A stretch of 8,954 bases of DNA from Candidatus Thiodictyon intracellulare. Lineage in GTDB: Bacteria; Pseudomonadota; Gammaproteobacteria; Chromatiales; Chromatiaceae. The position numbers and the translations under genes are program-made. The stretch lies in assembly GCA_016292295.1 (NCBI GenBank), contig JADNEJ010000355.1, forward strand, positions 1-8,954. Direction: 5' to 3'. The notes beneath the pieces are model-generated. The model worked only from the letters and a program-made list of their open reading frames with translations. It made no database searches and was not told where the DNA came from. Below, one piece after another: positions 1 to 6,838 of this stretch (position 1 is its first letter; every line of letters begins with the position of its first letter).

Positions 1-174
1 AGTCGATCAGCAGGACTCCGGCGACCTGCTCTGCCGGCCAGCCGCCCGCCAGCGATACGACCGCCTTGATGCGACCGCCTTGATGCGGTCGGCCTCGCGC
101 GTACGCCAGTGGGCGGCACACAGCTCGGCGAGTTGTTCGGTACAGTCGAGGATAGAGACGATAGTATATCGGCG
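1..174 (-). pseudogene. IS630-family transposase, N-terminal fragment, frameshifted
   Basis: Read on the minus strand from about 174 downward, this gives an N-terminal segment containing TEQLAELCAAHW and READRIKAV. If one copy of the 14-bp tandem repeat at 59-86 is removed, the frame continues as VSLAGGWPAEQVAGVLLID. This resembles the helix-turn-helix DNA-binding start of IS630 transposases (basic R-x-K-A-V, then G-W-x-x-x-x-V-A-x-x-L-L-x-D). As it stands, the duplication shifts the frame and breaks the protein. An in-frame stop lies at 175-177 and no normal start codon is visible after it, so the 5' end may also be damaged. The catalytic DDE region would lie beyond the left edge. The family call is from recalled motif similarity only. 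Confidence 0.5.
59..86. repeat. 14-bp perfect tandem duplication
   Basis: The unit GACCGCCTTGATGC occurs twice back to back (59-72 and 73-86). Because 14 is not a multiple of three, it shifts the frame of the transposase fragment that contains it. Removing one copy restores a continuous transposase-like frame, so the duplication is probably a late slippage event in an already inactive element, or the event that inactivated it. Confidence 0.9.
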
Positions 175-284
175 TCAGCCGGTTACGCTAGGGTTCTGAG
201 CGAAAACCTCAGATGAGACGTTTATATTTCAGCAGGTTAAATCAGATCGCGCAAGGTCCAACTGCTCTTTCTATGTTTAAATGC

Positions 285-2179
285 CTAATTGCGTGCCCGC
301 TCCGCCTCGAGTCGTTGGTCCATGGAGATGATAGCCTAATGGTAGCGGCGTCCCAGCCGACGGCGCTCCCGGGGCTCGCAGGGGCCGATCAGGGACCAGG
401 CGTAGCGAACCTCACACTCGGCACGCATGACCCACTTCCACTCCACCCGCTCCCAGTCAACCTGGGACAGGAATGCCTCGAGCTCGCGGCACACCTGCTC
501 GCGGGAACCGCGGTTGCTGTCCTGTTCCGTGGCCTGGGCCGCGAGCAGCGGGCGCACCCGCTCGCCGACCACGGCTGCCGCCTGGTGGAAGCGCTCCCAC
601 AGGGGCTTGTTGGCGGGGGACCCAGCCCGCTCCACCTCCTGCCAATCGGTCTTGAGGGCATGCAGGCGCTCGGCCACCGTCGCCAATGGCAGGTCCTGCT
701 CGCGCAACGCCTCCATCGCCGCGCACAGGGCCTCGCGATGTTGGTCCGCGCCCCAGCGGCGCCAGTGTTGCAGATCGCGCAGCCGCTGACTCAAGGACCG
801 CAGCCGGGCACCCAGAGCCGCGGTCGCGCCCTTGGGCAGGCCACTCGACTCGATCAGGTCCAGCGCGGCCTGGAGGCTTTGGTGGATGAAATCGGCCTTC
901 TTGAGTTCGCCGGCCTCGACCCAGGGCGGCGAGCGCGTCGAGGCGGGCGGAGATCTCGGCCAGACGCTGTTCGGCCTGCCGCAGCTGACTCTGGAGTCGC
1001 GCCTCCAGGCGCTCGGCCAGCGCGCTGAAGCCGGCGCTCGGCTGCGCGGCGCCCGCGACGAGCCCCAGGGCAAGGGTTCGCCCCTGCTCGATGAGGGCCC
1101 GGATCTGGGACAGGTCCAGCGACTTGAATTCCTTGAGGGTCTGTTCGGTCCGGGCGACGACGTTGCTCAGTCGGTCGCGTTGCTGGCCGCGCTCAGTCAG
1201 CGTCTGCCACAGGGCCTCCGCGGCCTGAAGGTGCTGGTTGAAACGCTGGTCGAGGCCGCGCTGTTCGGCGTCGGGCAGGGGGCTCCATGGCCTTCCAGGC
1301 GGTGGCCAAATGGTCCTGAGCCGTCCGGATGGGCGCCTCAGCGTCGAAGGCCGCGATCCCCGCCGCCTCGGCGATCAGGGTCTCGCGCGCGGCACGCAGC
1401 GCAGCGCGTGACTCCTGGGCCACGTTGGTGGCGCGGTACGCGGCCTCGACGGCGATGAAGCGGGCGCGGGCGGCGCTGTAGCGACGCTCCCACTTCGGCT
1501 CCGCCTGGGCCGCGATCTGCGCCCACTGGCGGTCCAGGTGCTCGAGCAGGGCGCGATCCTGCGTCCACTGCTGCAGGTGGCCCAGGCGCTGCGACCGCTC
1601 GCACAGCTCGGCGCACAGGGTACGGATACGCCGGCGCTCCTCGTTCTGCACGATCTGCCGCCGCAGCTTCTCGCGCGCCGTGCGGTAGACAGCCTTGTCC
1701 TTCTTGCCGATCTGCCGAACCACCTGTTCCAAACCCTGCCGGTCCTCGAGCCGGGCCACGGCCGTGCCCCGATTGGCGGTCAGGCTGTCATGCAGGGCGC
1801 ACTCCACCAGCACCGCGGGGCTGGCAATCCGCTCGATCGCGGCGCGGCGGACCACGCCGTCCGTCCCGTCCCGGGCCAGGTGTTCCAGGATCCGCGGGTC
1901 CGCGACCGCGACGAGTTCGGTCAGCCGCTCTTCCTGCGACAGCTCGGCCCCTTCGGTGCCGGCCAGCAGGTTACTGTAACGGGCGAAGGCGATCTCGCGC
2001 ACGGCGTCGTCGTCATCGGTCAAGATCGCACGCAGGCTCGCCAGGCGTCGCAGCGCAGCGAGCCTGACGGCGCGATTACCCTGCCCCAGCGCCAATTCCA
2101 GCAGATTCTCCGGCGGCGGCCTTCTCTGCTCGATAGCCTGGCGCGTCTTCTTCAGAAAGCGATCGAATAGAATCTGCAC
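285..2179 (-). pseudogene. DUF349-repeat protein, decayed by frameshifts and stops
   Basis: Three consecutive minus-strand frames together make one DUF349-type protein of at least about 610 residues. It has an N-terminal HEAT-like part (AVRLAALRRLASL, DDDAVREIAFARY), then long helical DUF349 segments (LQHWRRWGADQHREALCAAM, then LWERFHQAA). Frame 1 runs from a GTG at 2179 to about 1279. A one-base excess in the five-G run at 1278-1282 moves the reading to a stop-free middle frame that begins LPDAEQRGLDQRFNQHLQAA. A second shift of the same kind between about 920 and 945 leads into the frame ending at TAG (336-338). Reading past that stop still gives family-like sequence (SMDQRLEAERARN) up to another TAG at 285-287. 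The C-terminus is then lost beside an IS630-like remnant. The GTG has no close Shine-Dalgarno; TACAAT, on the minus strand at about 2206-2211, is a possible -10. The cellular role of DUF349 proteins is poorly defined. The frameshifts alone could be sequencing errors, but the extra stops and missing end argue for real decay. Confidence 0.8.
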
Positions 2180-2264
2180 TCAGTCCGCGGCTGTTTCCTT
2201 AACCCGGCATTGTACCCAAGCGGACTCGGGGACCGGGGTCTGATCCGCGCTCCGCGGGCCCGGG

Positions 2265-2933
2265 CTACAAGGGCGCGTCGTCAAAACCCTCGGCCGGGGC
2301 CGCCAGCCCCACGAACGGATTGGTGCGGCGCTCGGCGCCAAAGGTCGACATGGGTCCGTGTCCGGAGATGAACCGCACCTCGTCACCCAGGGGGAAAAGT
2401 CGTTCGGTGATGGACTCGATGAGCTGCCGGTGGTTCCCGCGCGGAAAGTCCGTCCGCCCGATGCTGCCCGCAAACAGCACATCTCCGACCTGGGCCAACT
2501 GCCCCTGGGCGTGGAAAAAGACGACATGCCCAGGAGTATGCCCAGGGCAGTGCAGGACTTGCAGGGTGGCCTCGCCCACCCGGATGGTATCGCCCTGGTC
2601 CAGCCACTCATCGGGCTCGAAGGACCGCAGGGGTGGGAAGCCGAATATCTCGCACTGCCGATCCAGCGAATGAACCAGAAAGGCGTCGTCACGATGCGGA
2701 CCGGAAACCGGCAGGTGCAGGCGTTCAACCAAATCGGCCGTGGCGCCGACGTGGTCCAGGTGTCCGTGGGTCAGTAGGATACGCTCGGGTTCAAGCTTCA
2801 ACTCCGCGATCAGGCGCAGGATGCGCGGAGCCTCACCGCCGGGGTCGATGATCACGGCACGGCGCGTCGCGGTACACCACAGGAGCGTGCAGTTCTGTTG
2901 AAAGGGGGTGACGGGAAGGATACGGAAGTCCAT
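2265..2933 (-). CDS. gloC: Glyoxalase II-type metallo-beta-lactamase-fold hydrolase (GloC/YcbL)
   Basis: This 222-residue single-domain MBL-fold hydrolase matches E. coli YcbL (GloC) closely in recalled sequence from end to end. The family hydrolyses thioesters such as S-lactoylglutathione in the cytoplasm, the second step of methylglyoxal detoxification. Visible metal ligands are the THGHLDH motif (H56, H58, D60, H61), H132 in CPGHTPGH, D151 in GD-x-LF and H192 in SGHGP. The FPRG motif after D162 and the MDFRILPVTPFQQNC start are also typical. The ATG at 2933 is chosen because it aligns with the family start and has GAGAG about 5 bases upstream. An upstream in-frame ATG at 2966, after GGGTGGAACC, would add 11 residues of no family character. 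All catalytic residues are present, so it should be active. It lies 156 bp downstream of the ydcH-like gene on the same strand. Confidence 0.93.
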   Translation of the reverse strand: MDFRILPVTPFQQNCTLLWCTATRRAVIIDPGGEAPRILRLIAELKLEPERILLTHGHLDHVGATADLVERLHLPVSGPHRDDAFLVHSLDRQCEIFGFPPLRSFEPDEWLDQGDTIRVGEATLQVLHCPGHTPGHVVFFHAQGQLAQVGDVLFAGSIGRTDFPRGNHRQLIESITERLFPLGDEVRFISGHGPMSTFGAERRTNPFVGLAAPAEGFDDAPL

Positions 2934-2980
2934 GGCACTCTCGCTGCGAGGTGAATTTGCCGCCATGGTTCCACCCTGGG

Positions 2981-2996
2981 GTCTGGATGTCCAGAC
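2981..2996. promoter_or_regulatory. Perfect dyad upstream of gloC
   Basis: GTCTGGA and TCCAGAC form 7-bp perfect arms around a 2-bp centre, about 48-63 bp upstream of the gloC start. The position suits an operator. However, a dyad of this size can easily arise by chance in 9 kb of GC-rich DNA, and no regulator is evident nearby. Confidence 0.2.
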
Positions 2997-3055
2997 GGCG
3001 CGTCCGGCCCCCGAGCGGTCCGCAGCGACGCCGCGCACCCGCTCAAGCGGCCCCG

Positions 3056-3073
3056 CGACCGCCGCCGCGGTCG
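3056..3073 (-). terminator. GC-rich hairpin after the ydcH-like gene
   Basis: CGACCGC and GCGGTCG form a perfect 7-bp stem with a 4-base loop, starting 17 bases past the stop codon of the DUF465 gene on the minus strand. A second short dyad (CCGCT/AGCGG) follows at about 3039-3050. There is no T-run, so this is not a classic intrinsic terminator. It may instead stabilise the 3' end of the message or weakly separate ydcH from gloC. Confidence 0.3.
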
Positions 3074-3089
3074 GCCTCGGGTGACCCCT

Positions 3090-3326
3090 TCAGCCCCGCA
3101 GGATCCGGTAGAGGCGGTCCTTGAGGACCAGTCGCTCCTTCTTCAGTTCCTCGATGGTCTCGTCGGCGACCGGGATACCCAACTCCTCGAGTTGGCGCAC
3201 GCGAGCATCCAAGTCATCGTAATCGTTCATCAGGTGGACAAAGTCCGAGTTAGACGCGCGCAGGCCCTCAATCTTACCTTCCAACTCCGGAAACTCGTGC
3301 AGGAGGTTGTGGGGTTCGCCAAGCAT
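3090..3326 (-). CDS. ydcH: DUF465 / YdcH family small helical protein
   Basis: This is a 78-residue protein with the DUF465 pattern. It has an N-terminal HNLLHEFPELEGKI segment, an acidic centre (NDYDDLDARVRQLE) and a basic C-terminal helix (EELKKERLVLKDRLYRIL). E. coli YdcH has nearly the same length. The family is predicted to form a short helical hairpin or coiled coil, and its biochemical function is not established. The ATG at 3326 is supported by AGAGGA about 9 bases upstream. A 307-bp gap separates it from the upstream Skp-like gene, so it probably has its own promoter. The family call is firm; the symbol is by analogy with E. coli. Confidence 0.88.
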   Translation of the reverse strand: MLGEPHNLLHEFPELEGKIEGLRASNSDFVHLMNDYDDLDARVRQLEELGIPVADETIEELKKERLVLKDRLYRILRG

Positions 3327-3633
3327 TGGAGCCGTTCCTCTTCAGGTTCATGCCCACCACGTGACATAGCGGTGGGTCGATGGATGGTGTCTGGTTGGTC
3401 GGGTCCGGTAGCCGGATCAGGTAACCGGATCAGGTGACTGGGGAGTCGATCTGGCCGCAGGGCCCGCGTCCTAAGTCCGCCGCGGTCAACCGGTCACCGC
3501 AGCCGCGCTTCGAACGCCTAGCCCTGCACTCGCATCTGGACATCTGGACGTGATCGCCTGGTGTACCGCTAATTTACCCCAGGGGAACCGGGTTGAAATA
3601 TTTTGGTCACAATGGGGGACGCGAGCACCGCGG
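3327..3633. other. Intergenic gap with short repeats
   Basis: No credible gene is visible in this 307-bp stretch. It contains a 13-bp-period direct repeat (CCGGATCAGGT at 3412-3422 and 3425-3435). A 6-bp inverted repeat, CCCACC (3353-3358) with GGTGGG (3371-3376), would lie in the ydcH leader about 27-50 bases before its start. A short duplication, CATCTGGA twice, lies near 3533-3549. Neither a clear promoter for ydcH nor a clear terminator for the Skp-like gene was found. Confidence 0.5.
3412..3435. repeat. Short 13-bp-period direct repeat
   Basis: CCGGATCAGGT occurs twice, separated by two bases. It lies about 85-110 bp upstream of the ydcH-like gene. It could be a paired protein-binding site or simple replication slippage; nothing in the sequence decides between these. 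Confidence 0.6.
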
Positions 3634-4143
3634 TTATTTGGTATTGGCGTCCATCTGCTTGATCACCTCGTCGGTGATGTCCAGCGACTTGTCGATGAAG
3701 ACGACACCGGCCTGACTGCGTTCGATGACCATGCCGAGCTTCTTCTGCTTGGCGACGGCCTCTGACGCCTTTTGGGTGGGTGCCAGTAAGGCACGGCGCA
3801 CGTCTTGCTGGACCTTCTGTTCCTCTTCTTCGAGGGGCGCGGCGACCTTCTGGAAGGACTCGATCCGCTTCTTGATCTCGGCCTGCTTTTTCTCCATCTG
3901 GTCCTTGCTCATCAGCGCGCCCTCTTTCACCAGCGCGATCCGGTCCTGCTCAATGGCCTGTTTTTCAAGGAGGATCGGTTTGACCTTGAGTTCGAGTTCC
4001 TTCACTTGTTCCTGGGCCTTGGAGCCCACCTTGCTCTTTTCAAACACCTGCTGTGCGTCGACATAGCCGATGTCGGTGGCCTGGGCGACGGCTAGCGGTA
4101 GAGCAAGGGCCAAGAGGGACGCAAGGTAGCGGCGGTTTGACAT
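3634..4143 (-). CDS. Skp/OmpH-like periplasmic chaperone
   Basis: This is a 169-residue protein close in length to E. coli Skp (161). It has a signal peptide at about residues 1-22 (basic MSNRR, a hydrophobic stretch rich in Leu and Ala, and a likely cut after AQA). The mature start TDIGYVDAQQVFEKSKVGSK is typical of OmpH. Residues of about 45-140 form a long, highly charged coiled coil (LELKVKPILLEKQAIEQD, EKKQAEIKKRIESFQKVA). It ends in the short strand and helix typical of the family (GVVFIDKSLDITDEVIKQMD). Skp trimers hold unfolded outer-membrane proteins in the periplasm during delivery to the BAM machinery. The ATG at 4143 is preceded by GGAG at 8 bases. The usual skp neighbours (bamA, lpxD) are absent here, so this may be a second, stand-alone paralogue rather than the main skp. 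For that reason no symbol is given. Confidence 0.85.
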   Translation of the reverse strand: MSNRRYLASLLALALPLAVAQATDIGYVDAQQVFEKSKVGSKAQEQVKELELKVKPILLEKQAIEQDRIALVKEGALMSKDQMEKKQAEIKKRIESFQKVAAPLEEEEQKVQQDVRRALLAPTQKASEAVAKQKKLGMVIERSQAGVVFIDKSLDITDEVIKQMDANTK

Positions 4144-4485
4144 GGTGAGGGCTCCGGGACTTGAGGTAGGAGAGTGGATGCGGATCGGCATAGGCACTCG
4201 GGGCTGCTGGTTGACGCCGTGCCTTGGGGGCTGGGCTGGGGGTTGAACCCGTCGGCAGCCGCTTCAGAACTCTCCGAGGACACCATGGTGCTGCCGCCGA
4301 GCCTGACCGACCGCCGATCAGTGAGGATTCTACCAGGACGCGCGAGCGACCCCAATTGCGTATTGCCGCCGGGTGCACCATCCGCGGACCTCCCGGGAGC
4401 GTCGCGCGCTTGCGTCGGCGCCCCCGCTATCGGATGCTCTACGCCCTCGGGGCCGCACCGGCCCATCATGAAGGGTGATGGCATC
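4144..4485. other. Divergent intergenic region between the Skp-like and yaiL-like genes
   Basis: These 342 bp separate two divergently transcribed genes. Reading frames cross the region on both strands, but they have no family-like sequence and are treated as spurious. The one well-formed signal is the minus-strand promoter candidate at 4327-4355. No comparably good plus-strand promoter for yaiL was seen. Confidence 0.6.
4327..4355 (-). promoter_or_regulatory. Candidate sigma70 promoter for the Skp-like gene
   Basis: On the minus strand, TTGGGG (4350-4355) and TAGAAT (4327-4332) are separated by exactly 17 bases. The -10 box is preceded by TGG, an extended -10 arrangement. TAGAAT matches the consensus at five of six positions, while the -35 is weak. 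Transcription would start near 4320, giving a leader of about 175 bases before the chaperone ATG. Confidence 0.45.
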
Positions 4486-5025
4486 GTGGGTAACTCGCTC
4501 CAAGAGCAATTGTTAAAGGCCGGTCTGGTCAGCGAGCACCGGCTCAAGGAGACCCGCACGGACAAGCGCAAGACCGTCAAGCAGCCCGGCGGCCGGGCCG
4601 CCGCGGCCGATGATCTGGCGCGCCGGGTGGCCGCCGAGGCGCAAGCCGAGAAGGCACGCAAGGACCGGGAACTCAACCGCCGACAACAGGAAGAGGCGCA
4701 GCAGCGCGCCCGGGAAAACGACATCCGCCAGTTGATCCACGCCCACCGCGTGGTCCGCGAGGGCGGTGACCTGGCCTACAACTTCACCGACGGCACCACC
4801 CTCAAGCGGCTCTATGTGAACCGGGACCAGCACGCCCACCTGGTGGACGGGCGCCTGGCCCTGGTGCGGCAGGACACCTTCTATGAGCTGGTGCCGGCGG
4901 AGATCGCGCTGCGCCTGCGCGAGCGCGACGCGGGCCTGGTGGTGGTGCACAACCAGCCGGCCGCTAAGCCCGCCGCGGACGACCCCTACGCCGCCTTCCA
5001 GGTCCCGGACGACCTGATGTGGTAA
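4486..5025 (+). CDS. yaiL: DUF2058 family protein (YaiL-like)
   Basis: This 179-residue protein resembles E. coli YaiL along its whole length in recalled sequence. The N-terminus is NSLQEQLLKAGLVSE. A charged, probably coiled-coil segment rich in Lys, Arg, Glu and Gln spans about residues 20-85. The core YNFTDGTTLKRLYV and DGRLALVRQ lies at 98-129, and the ending DDPYAAFQVPDDLMW is almost diagnostic. The family has been described as nucleoprotein or polynucleotide-associated, but its function is not well established. The GTG at 4486 is preferred because AAGGG lies about 10 bases upstream and the family begins just before the LQEQLLKAGL motif. An in-frame ATG at 4468 would add six residues and has no visible ribosome-binding site. 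It is transcribed away from the Skp-like gene and is followed by a 244-bp gap before the next gene. Confidence 0.9.
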   Translation: MGNSLQEQLLKAGLVSEHRLKETRTDKRKTVKQPGGRAAAADDLARRVAAEAQAEKARKDRELNRRQQEEAQQRARENDIRQLIHAHRVVREGGDLAYNFTDGTTLKRLYVNRDQHAHLVDGRLALVRQDTFYELVPAEIALRLRERDAGLVVVHNQPAAKPAADDPYAAFQVPDDLMW

Positions 5026-5100
5026 CCCTATCCGCCCGGCGGTCGAGGCGGCCCGGTCGCGCCCTCGCCCCCCCGCCGACCCTGAACTCCAGAAAGAGCA

Positions 5101-5240
5101 TTTATCCACAGATGAACACAGATTATTCATTGACTTACGCTTGGCCGGTGGCTCACCTTGCTAATGATTGTGACAATGGAGATAAACGCATGATAATTAA
5201 AAGTAAATCTGTTTTTACTTGTGTTCATCTATGGATTTTA
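5101..5240. repeat. AT-rich element bounded by imperfect inverted repeats (MITE-like)
   Basis: The left arm (5104-5120, ATCCACAGATGAACACA) is matched by the reverse complement of 5220-5236 at 16 of 17 positions. The inside is strikingly AT-rich compared with the GC-rich genes on either side. A further hairpin, AAGTAAA/TTTACTT with a 6-base loop, lies at 5201-5220 against the right arm. The motif CCACAGATGAACACAGAT resembles a dispersed intergenic repeat I recall from many bacterial genomes, but I cannot confirm this without a search. There is no coding capacity, so if mobile it would depend on a transposase in trans. The element ends about 30 bp before the NYN gene start. Confidence 0.65.
5170..5197 (+). 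promoter_or_regulatory. Candidate promoter inside the inverted-repeat element
   Basis: GTGACA (5170-5175) and GATAAT (5192-5197) each match their sigma70 hexamers at five of six positions, with a 16-base spacer. Transcription would begin near 5204, about 65 bases before the NYN gene. AT-rich DNA yields such matches easily, so this is only suggestive. Confidence 0.35.
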
Positions 5241-5269
5241 GGCGAAACGGTGCTCGAATAGGAGCCGCC

Positions 5270-6010
5270 ATGTCTGACCCCGTCAACCATAAGCTCGCCG
5301 TTCTGATCGACGCCGACAACGCCCAGGCAAGCATCATCGAGGGCCTGCTGGCGGAGGTCGCCAAGTATGGTACCGCCCACGTCAAGCGCATCTATGGGGA
5401 CTGGACCCTGTCCAACCTGGGTTCATGGAAGGAGACCCTGCTCAAGCACTCCATCCAACCCATGCAGCAGTTCCGCTACATCACGGGCAAGAACGCGACC
5501 GACGGGGCCATGATGATCGACGCCATGGACCTGCTCTACTCGCGCAACGTCGACGGTTTCTGCATCATCTCCAGCGACAGCGACTTCACCCGGCTCGCCT
5601 CGCACCTGCGCGAATCGGGCATGATCATCTACGGTTTCGGCGAACAGAAGACCCCGGGGCCCTTCGTCGCGGCCTGTGACAAATTCGTCTACACCGAGGT
5701 GCTGCGTAAAGAGGCGGGAAGCGATGCCATCTCACGCACGAGCGCCAAGGAACTTAAGGGCGACACCCGCCTGGTGGCACTGCTGCGCAGTGCCACCAAC
5801 AGTGTCGCGGATGACGCGGGCTGGGCGGGCCTAGGGGCCATGCGCTCGGCCATCGTCAAGCGCAGCCCCGAGTTCGATTCGCGTAACTACGGCTATGCCA
5901 AATTGAGCGGCCTGCTGAAGGCGATCGGTCTCTTTACCCTGGAGGAGCGGGTGATGGGCAGGTGGCCCCGCAAGGCGATCTATGTGCGCGCCGCCGGCGG
6001 ACGCGACTGA
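5270..6010 (+). CDS. NYN-domain nuclease with C-terminal LOTUS/OST-HTH-like domain
   Basis: The protein has 246 residues. Residues about 7-145 form a NYN (LabA/DUF88-like, PIN-fold) domain. It carries the acidic site AVLIDADN (D14, D16, N17), GKNATDGAMMIDAMDLL (D78, D84) and SSDSDF (D103, D105), the conserved metal-binding carboxylates of this nuclease fold. Residues about 163-240 (DTRLVALLRSATNSV, WAGLGAMRSAIVKRSP, YGYAKLSGLLKAIGLF) resemble the OST-HTH/LOTUS winged-helix domain, which binds RNA in related proteins. The likely role is an RNA-directed endoribonuclease, but substrate and pathway are unknown. The ATG at 5270 has AGGAG 5 bases upstream. The frame stays open back to 5219 into the right arm of the repeat element, but those extra 17 residues have no family character. 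It heads a tight cluster, with only 15 bp to the tatD-like gene. Confidence 0.88.
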   Translation: MSDPVNHKLAVLIDADNAQASIIEGLLAEVAKYGTAHVKRIYGDWTLSNLGSWKETLLKHSIQPMQQFRYITGKNATDGAMMIDAMDLLYSRNVDGFCIISSDSDFTRLASHLRESGMIIYGFGEQKTPGPFVAACDKFVYTEVLRKEAGSDAISRTSAKELKGDTRLVALLRSATNSVADDAGWAGLGAMRSAIVKRSPEFDSRNYGYAKLSGLLKAIGLFTLEERVMGRWPRKAIYVRAAGGRD

Positions 6011-6025
6011 AGACCGCCTAACCCC

Positions 6026-6838
6026 ATGGATCTGATCGACACCCACTGCCACCTGGACTGCCCCGAGTTCGACCCCGATCGGGCCGCGGTACTCGCGCGC
6101 ACCCGCGCGGCCGGGGTAGTGCAACTGATGATCCCGGCCATCCACCGCGCGGGTTGGCCAGGGCTGCTAGCGCTCTGTGAGACGGACGCGGACCTGCACC
6201 CAGCCCTGGGCCTGCACCCGGTCTATCTGGACCAGCACCGCGACGCCGACCTCCCGGCCCTGGAACGGGCCATCGCGGACAAGCGCCCGCTGGCGGTGGG
6301 AGAGATCGGGCTCGACTACTTTGTCCCTGACCTGGATCGAGACCGCCAACAGGCCCTGTTCGAGGCCCAACTCGCGATCGCCCGGTCCGCCGGTCTGCCG
6401 GTGCTGCTGCATGTGCGCAAGGCCCACGAGCAGGTGTTGGCGGCACTCAAGCGCTGCCCGGTACGCGGCGGCATCGCCCACGCCTTCAGCGGTGGGATCG
6501 CAGAGGCGCGCCGCTATCTGGACCTGGGCTTTGCACTCGGCTTCGGCGGTATGCTGACTTTCGAGCGATCCACGCGGCTGCGCGCGCTGGCCGCCGTCCT
6601 GCCGGTTGAGGCCATCGTGCTGGAGACCGACGCCCCGGACCTGACCGTGGCCGCGCATCGTGGCGAGCGCAACAGCCCGCAATACCTGCCGGACGTGCTG
6701 GCCGCCCTGGCCCAGGTGCGCGGGAAACCGCCGGACTGGTTGGCCGAGCGCACCAGCGCCACGGCGCGGAGCGTCTTGGGACTCGCAGCACCCCGGACCG
6801 ATGAGCGAGACCGAAATAGACAGGATCAACATGACTGA
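6026..6838 (+). CDS. yjjV: TatD-family metal-dependent hydrolase (YjjV-like)
   Basis: This 270-residue TIM-barrel hydrolase of the TatD family is closest in recalled sequence to E. coli YjjV. All metal ligands are present: H7 and H9 in IDTHCHLD, E93 in VGEIGLD, H129 in LLHVRKAH, H152 in IAHAFSG and D202 in LETDAPD. The family motif after this (RNSPQYLPDVL) is also present. TatD proteins are metal-dependent deoxyribonucleases or phosphoesterases; the substrate of the YjjV branch is not settled. The start at 6026 matches the family N-terminus, but the ribosome-binding site is weak, so translation may be coupled to the NYN gene 15 bp upstream. The last dozen residues (RTDERDRNRQDQHD) lack family character. 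They exist because the gene runs 8 bp into the start of the ABC gene. Confidence 0.92.
   Translation: MDLIDTHCHLDCPEFDPDRAAVLARTRAAGVVQLMIPAIHRAGWPGLLALCETDADLHPALGLHPVYLDQHRDADLPALERAIADKRPLAVGEIGLDYFVPDLDRDRQQALFEAQLAIARSAGLPVLLHVRKAHEQVLAALKRCPVRGGIAHAFSGGIAEARRYLDLGFALGFGGMLTFERSTRLRALAAVLPVEAIVLETDAPDLTVAAHRGERNSPQYLPDVLAALAQVRGKPPDWLAERTSATARSVLGLAAPRTDERDRNRQDQHD

Larger units (their letters stand above)
1..224 (-). mobile_element. 5' part of a degraded IS630-like insertion sequence, running off the left edge
   Basis: This stretch holds the start of a transposase-like reading frame on the minus strand and, upstream of it, a likely element terminus near 215-226, where GAGACGT is followed by an AT-rich TA-containing sequence. 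The terminus is proposed because a similar sequence, in inverted orientation, occurs at the right edge of the window (8903 onward). The two share CGTCTC, then AT-N-TGAG, then GTAACC exactly 21 bases further in. IS630-family elements insert at TA dinucleotides, and TA is present at both proposed ends. The exact boundary and the name of the element cannot be set from this sequence, and the other end lies outside the window. Confidence 0.45.

Noticed and set aside
213..1028. Long plus-strand open frame opposite the DUF349 gene
   Set aside because: It is an antisense shadow of GC-rich coding DNA. The minus strand gives family-like protein in the same place, and the plus-strand translation has no recognisable motif.
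1538..2170. 210-codon plus-strand open frame
   Set aside because: It lies wholly opposite the N-terminal half of the DUF349 gene and has no domain character.
4211..4245. TTGACG as a -35 box for yaiL
   Set aside because: No acceptable -10 hexamer lies 16-18 bases downstream in this G-rich stretch.
4174..4467. Upstream extension of the yaiL-like frame
   Set aside because: The open frame continues far upstream, but those residues have no YaiL similarity. The family N-terminus and a Shine-Dalgarno-like AAGGG support a start at 4486.
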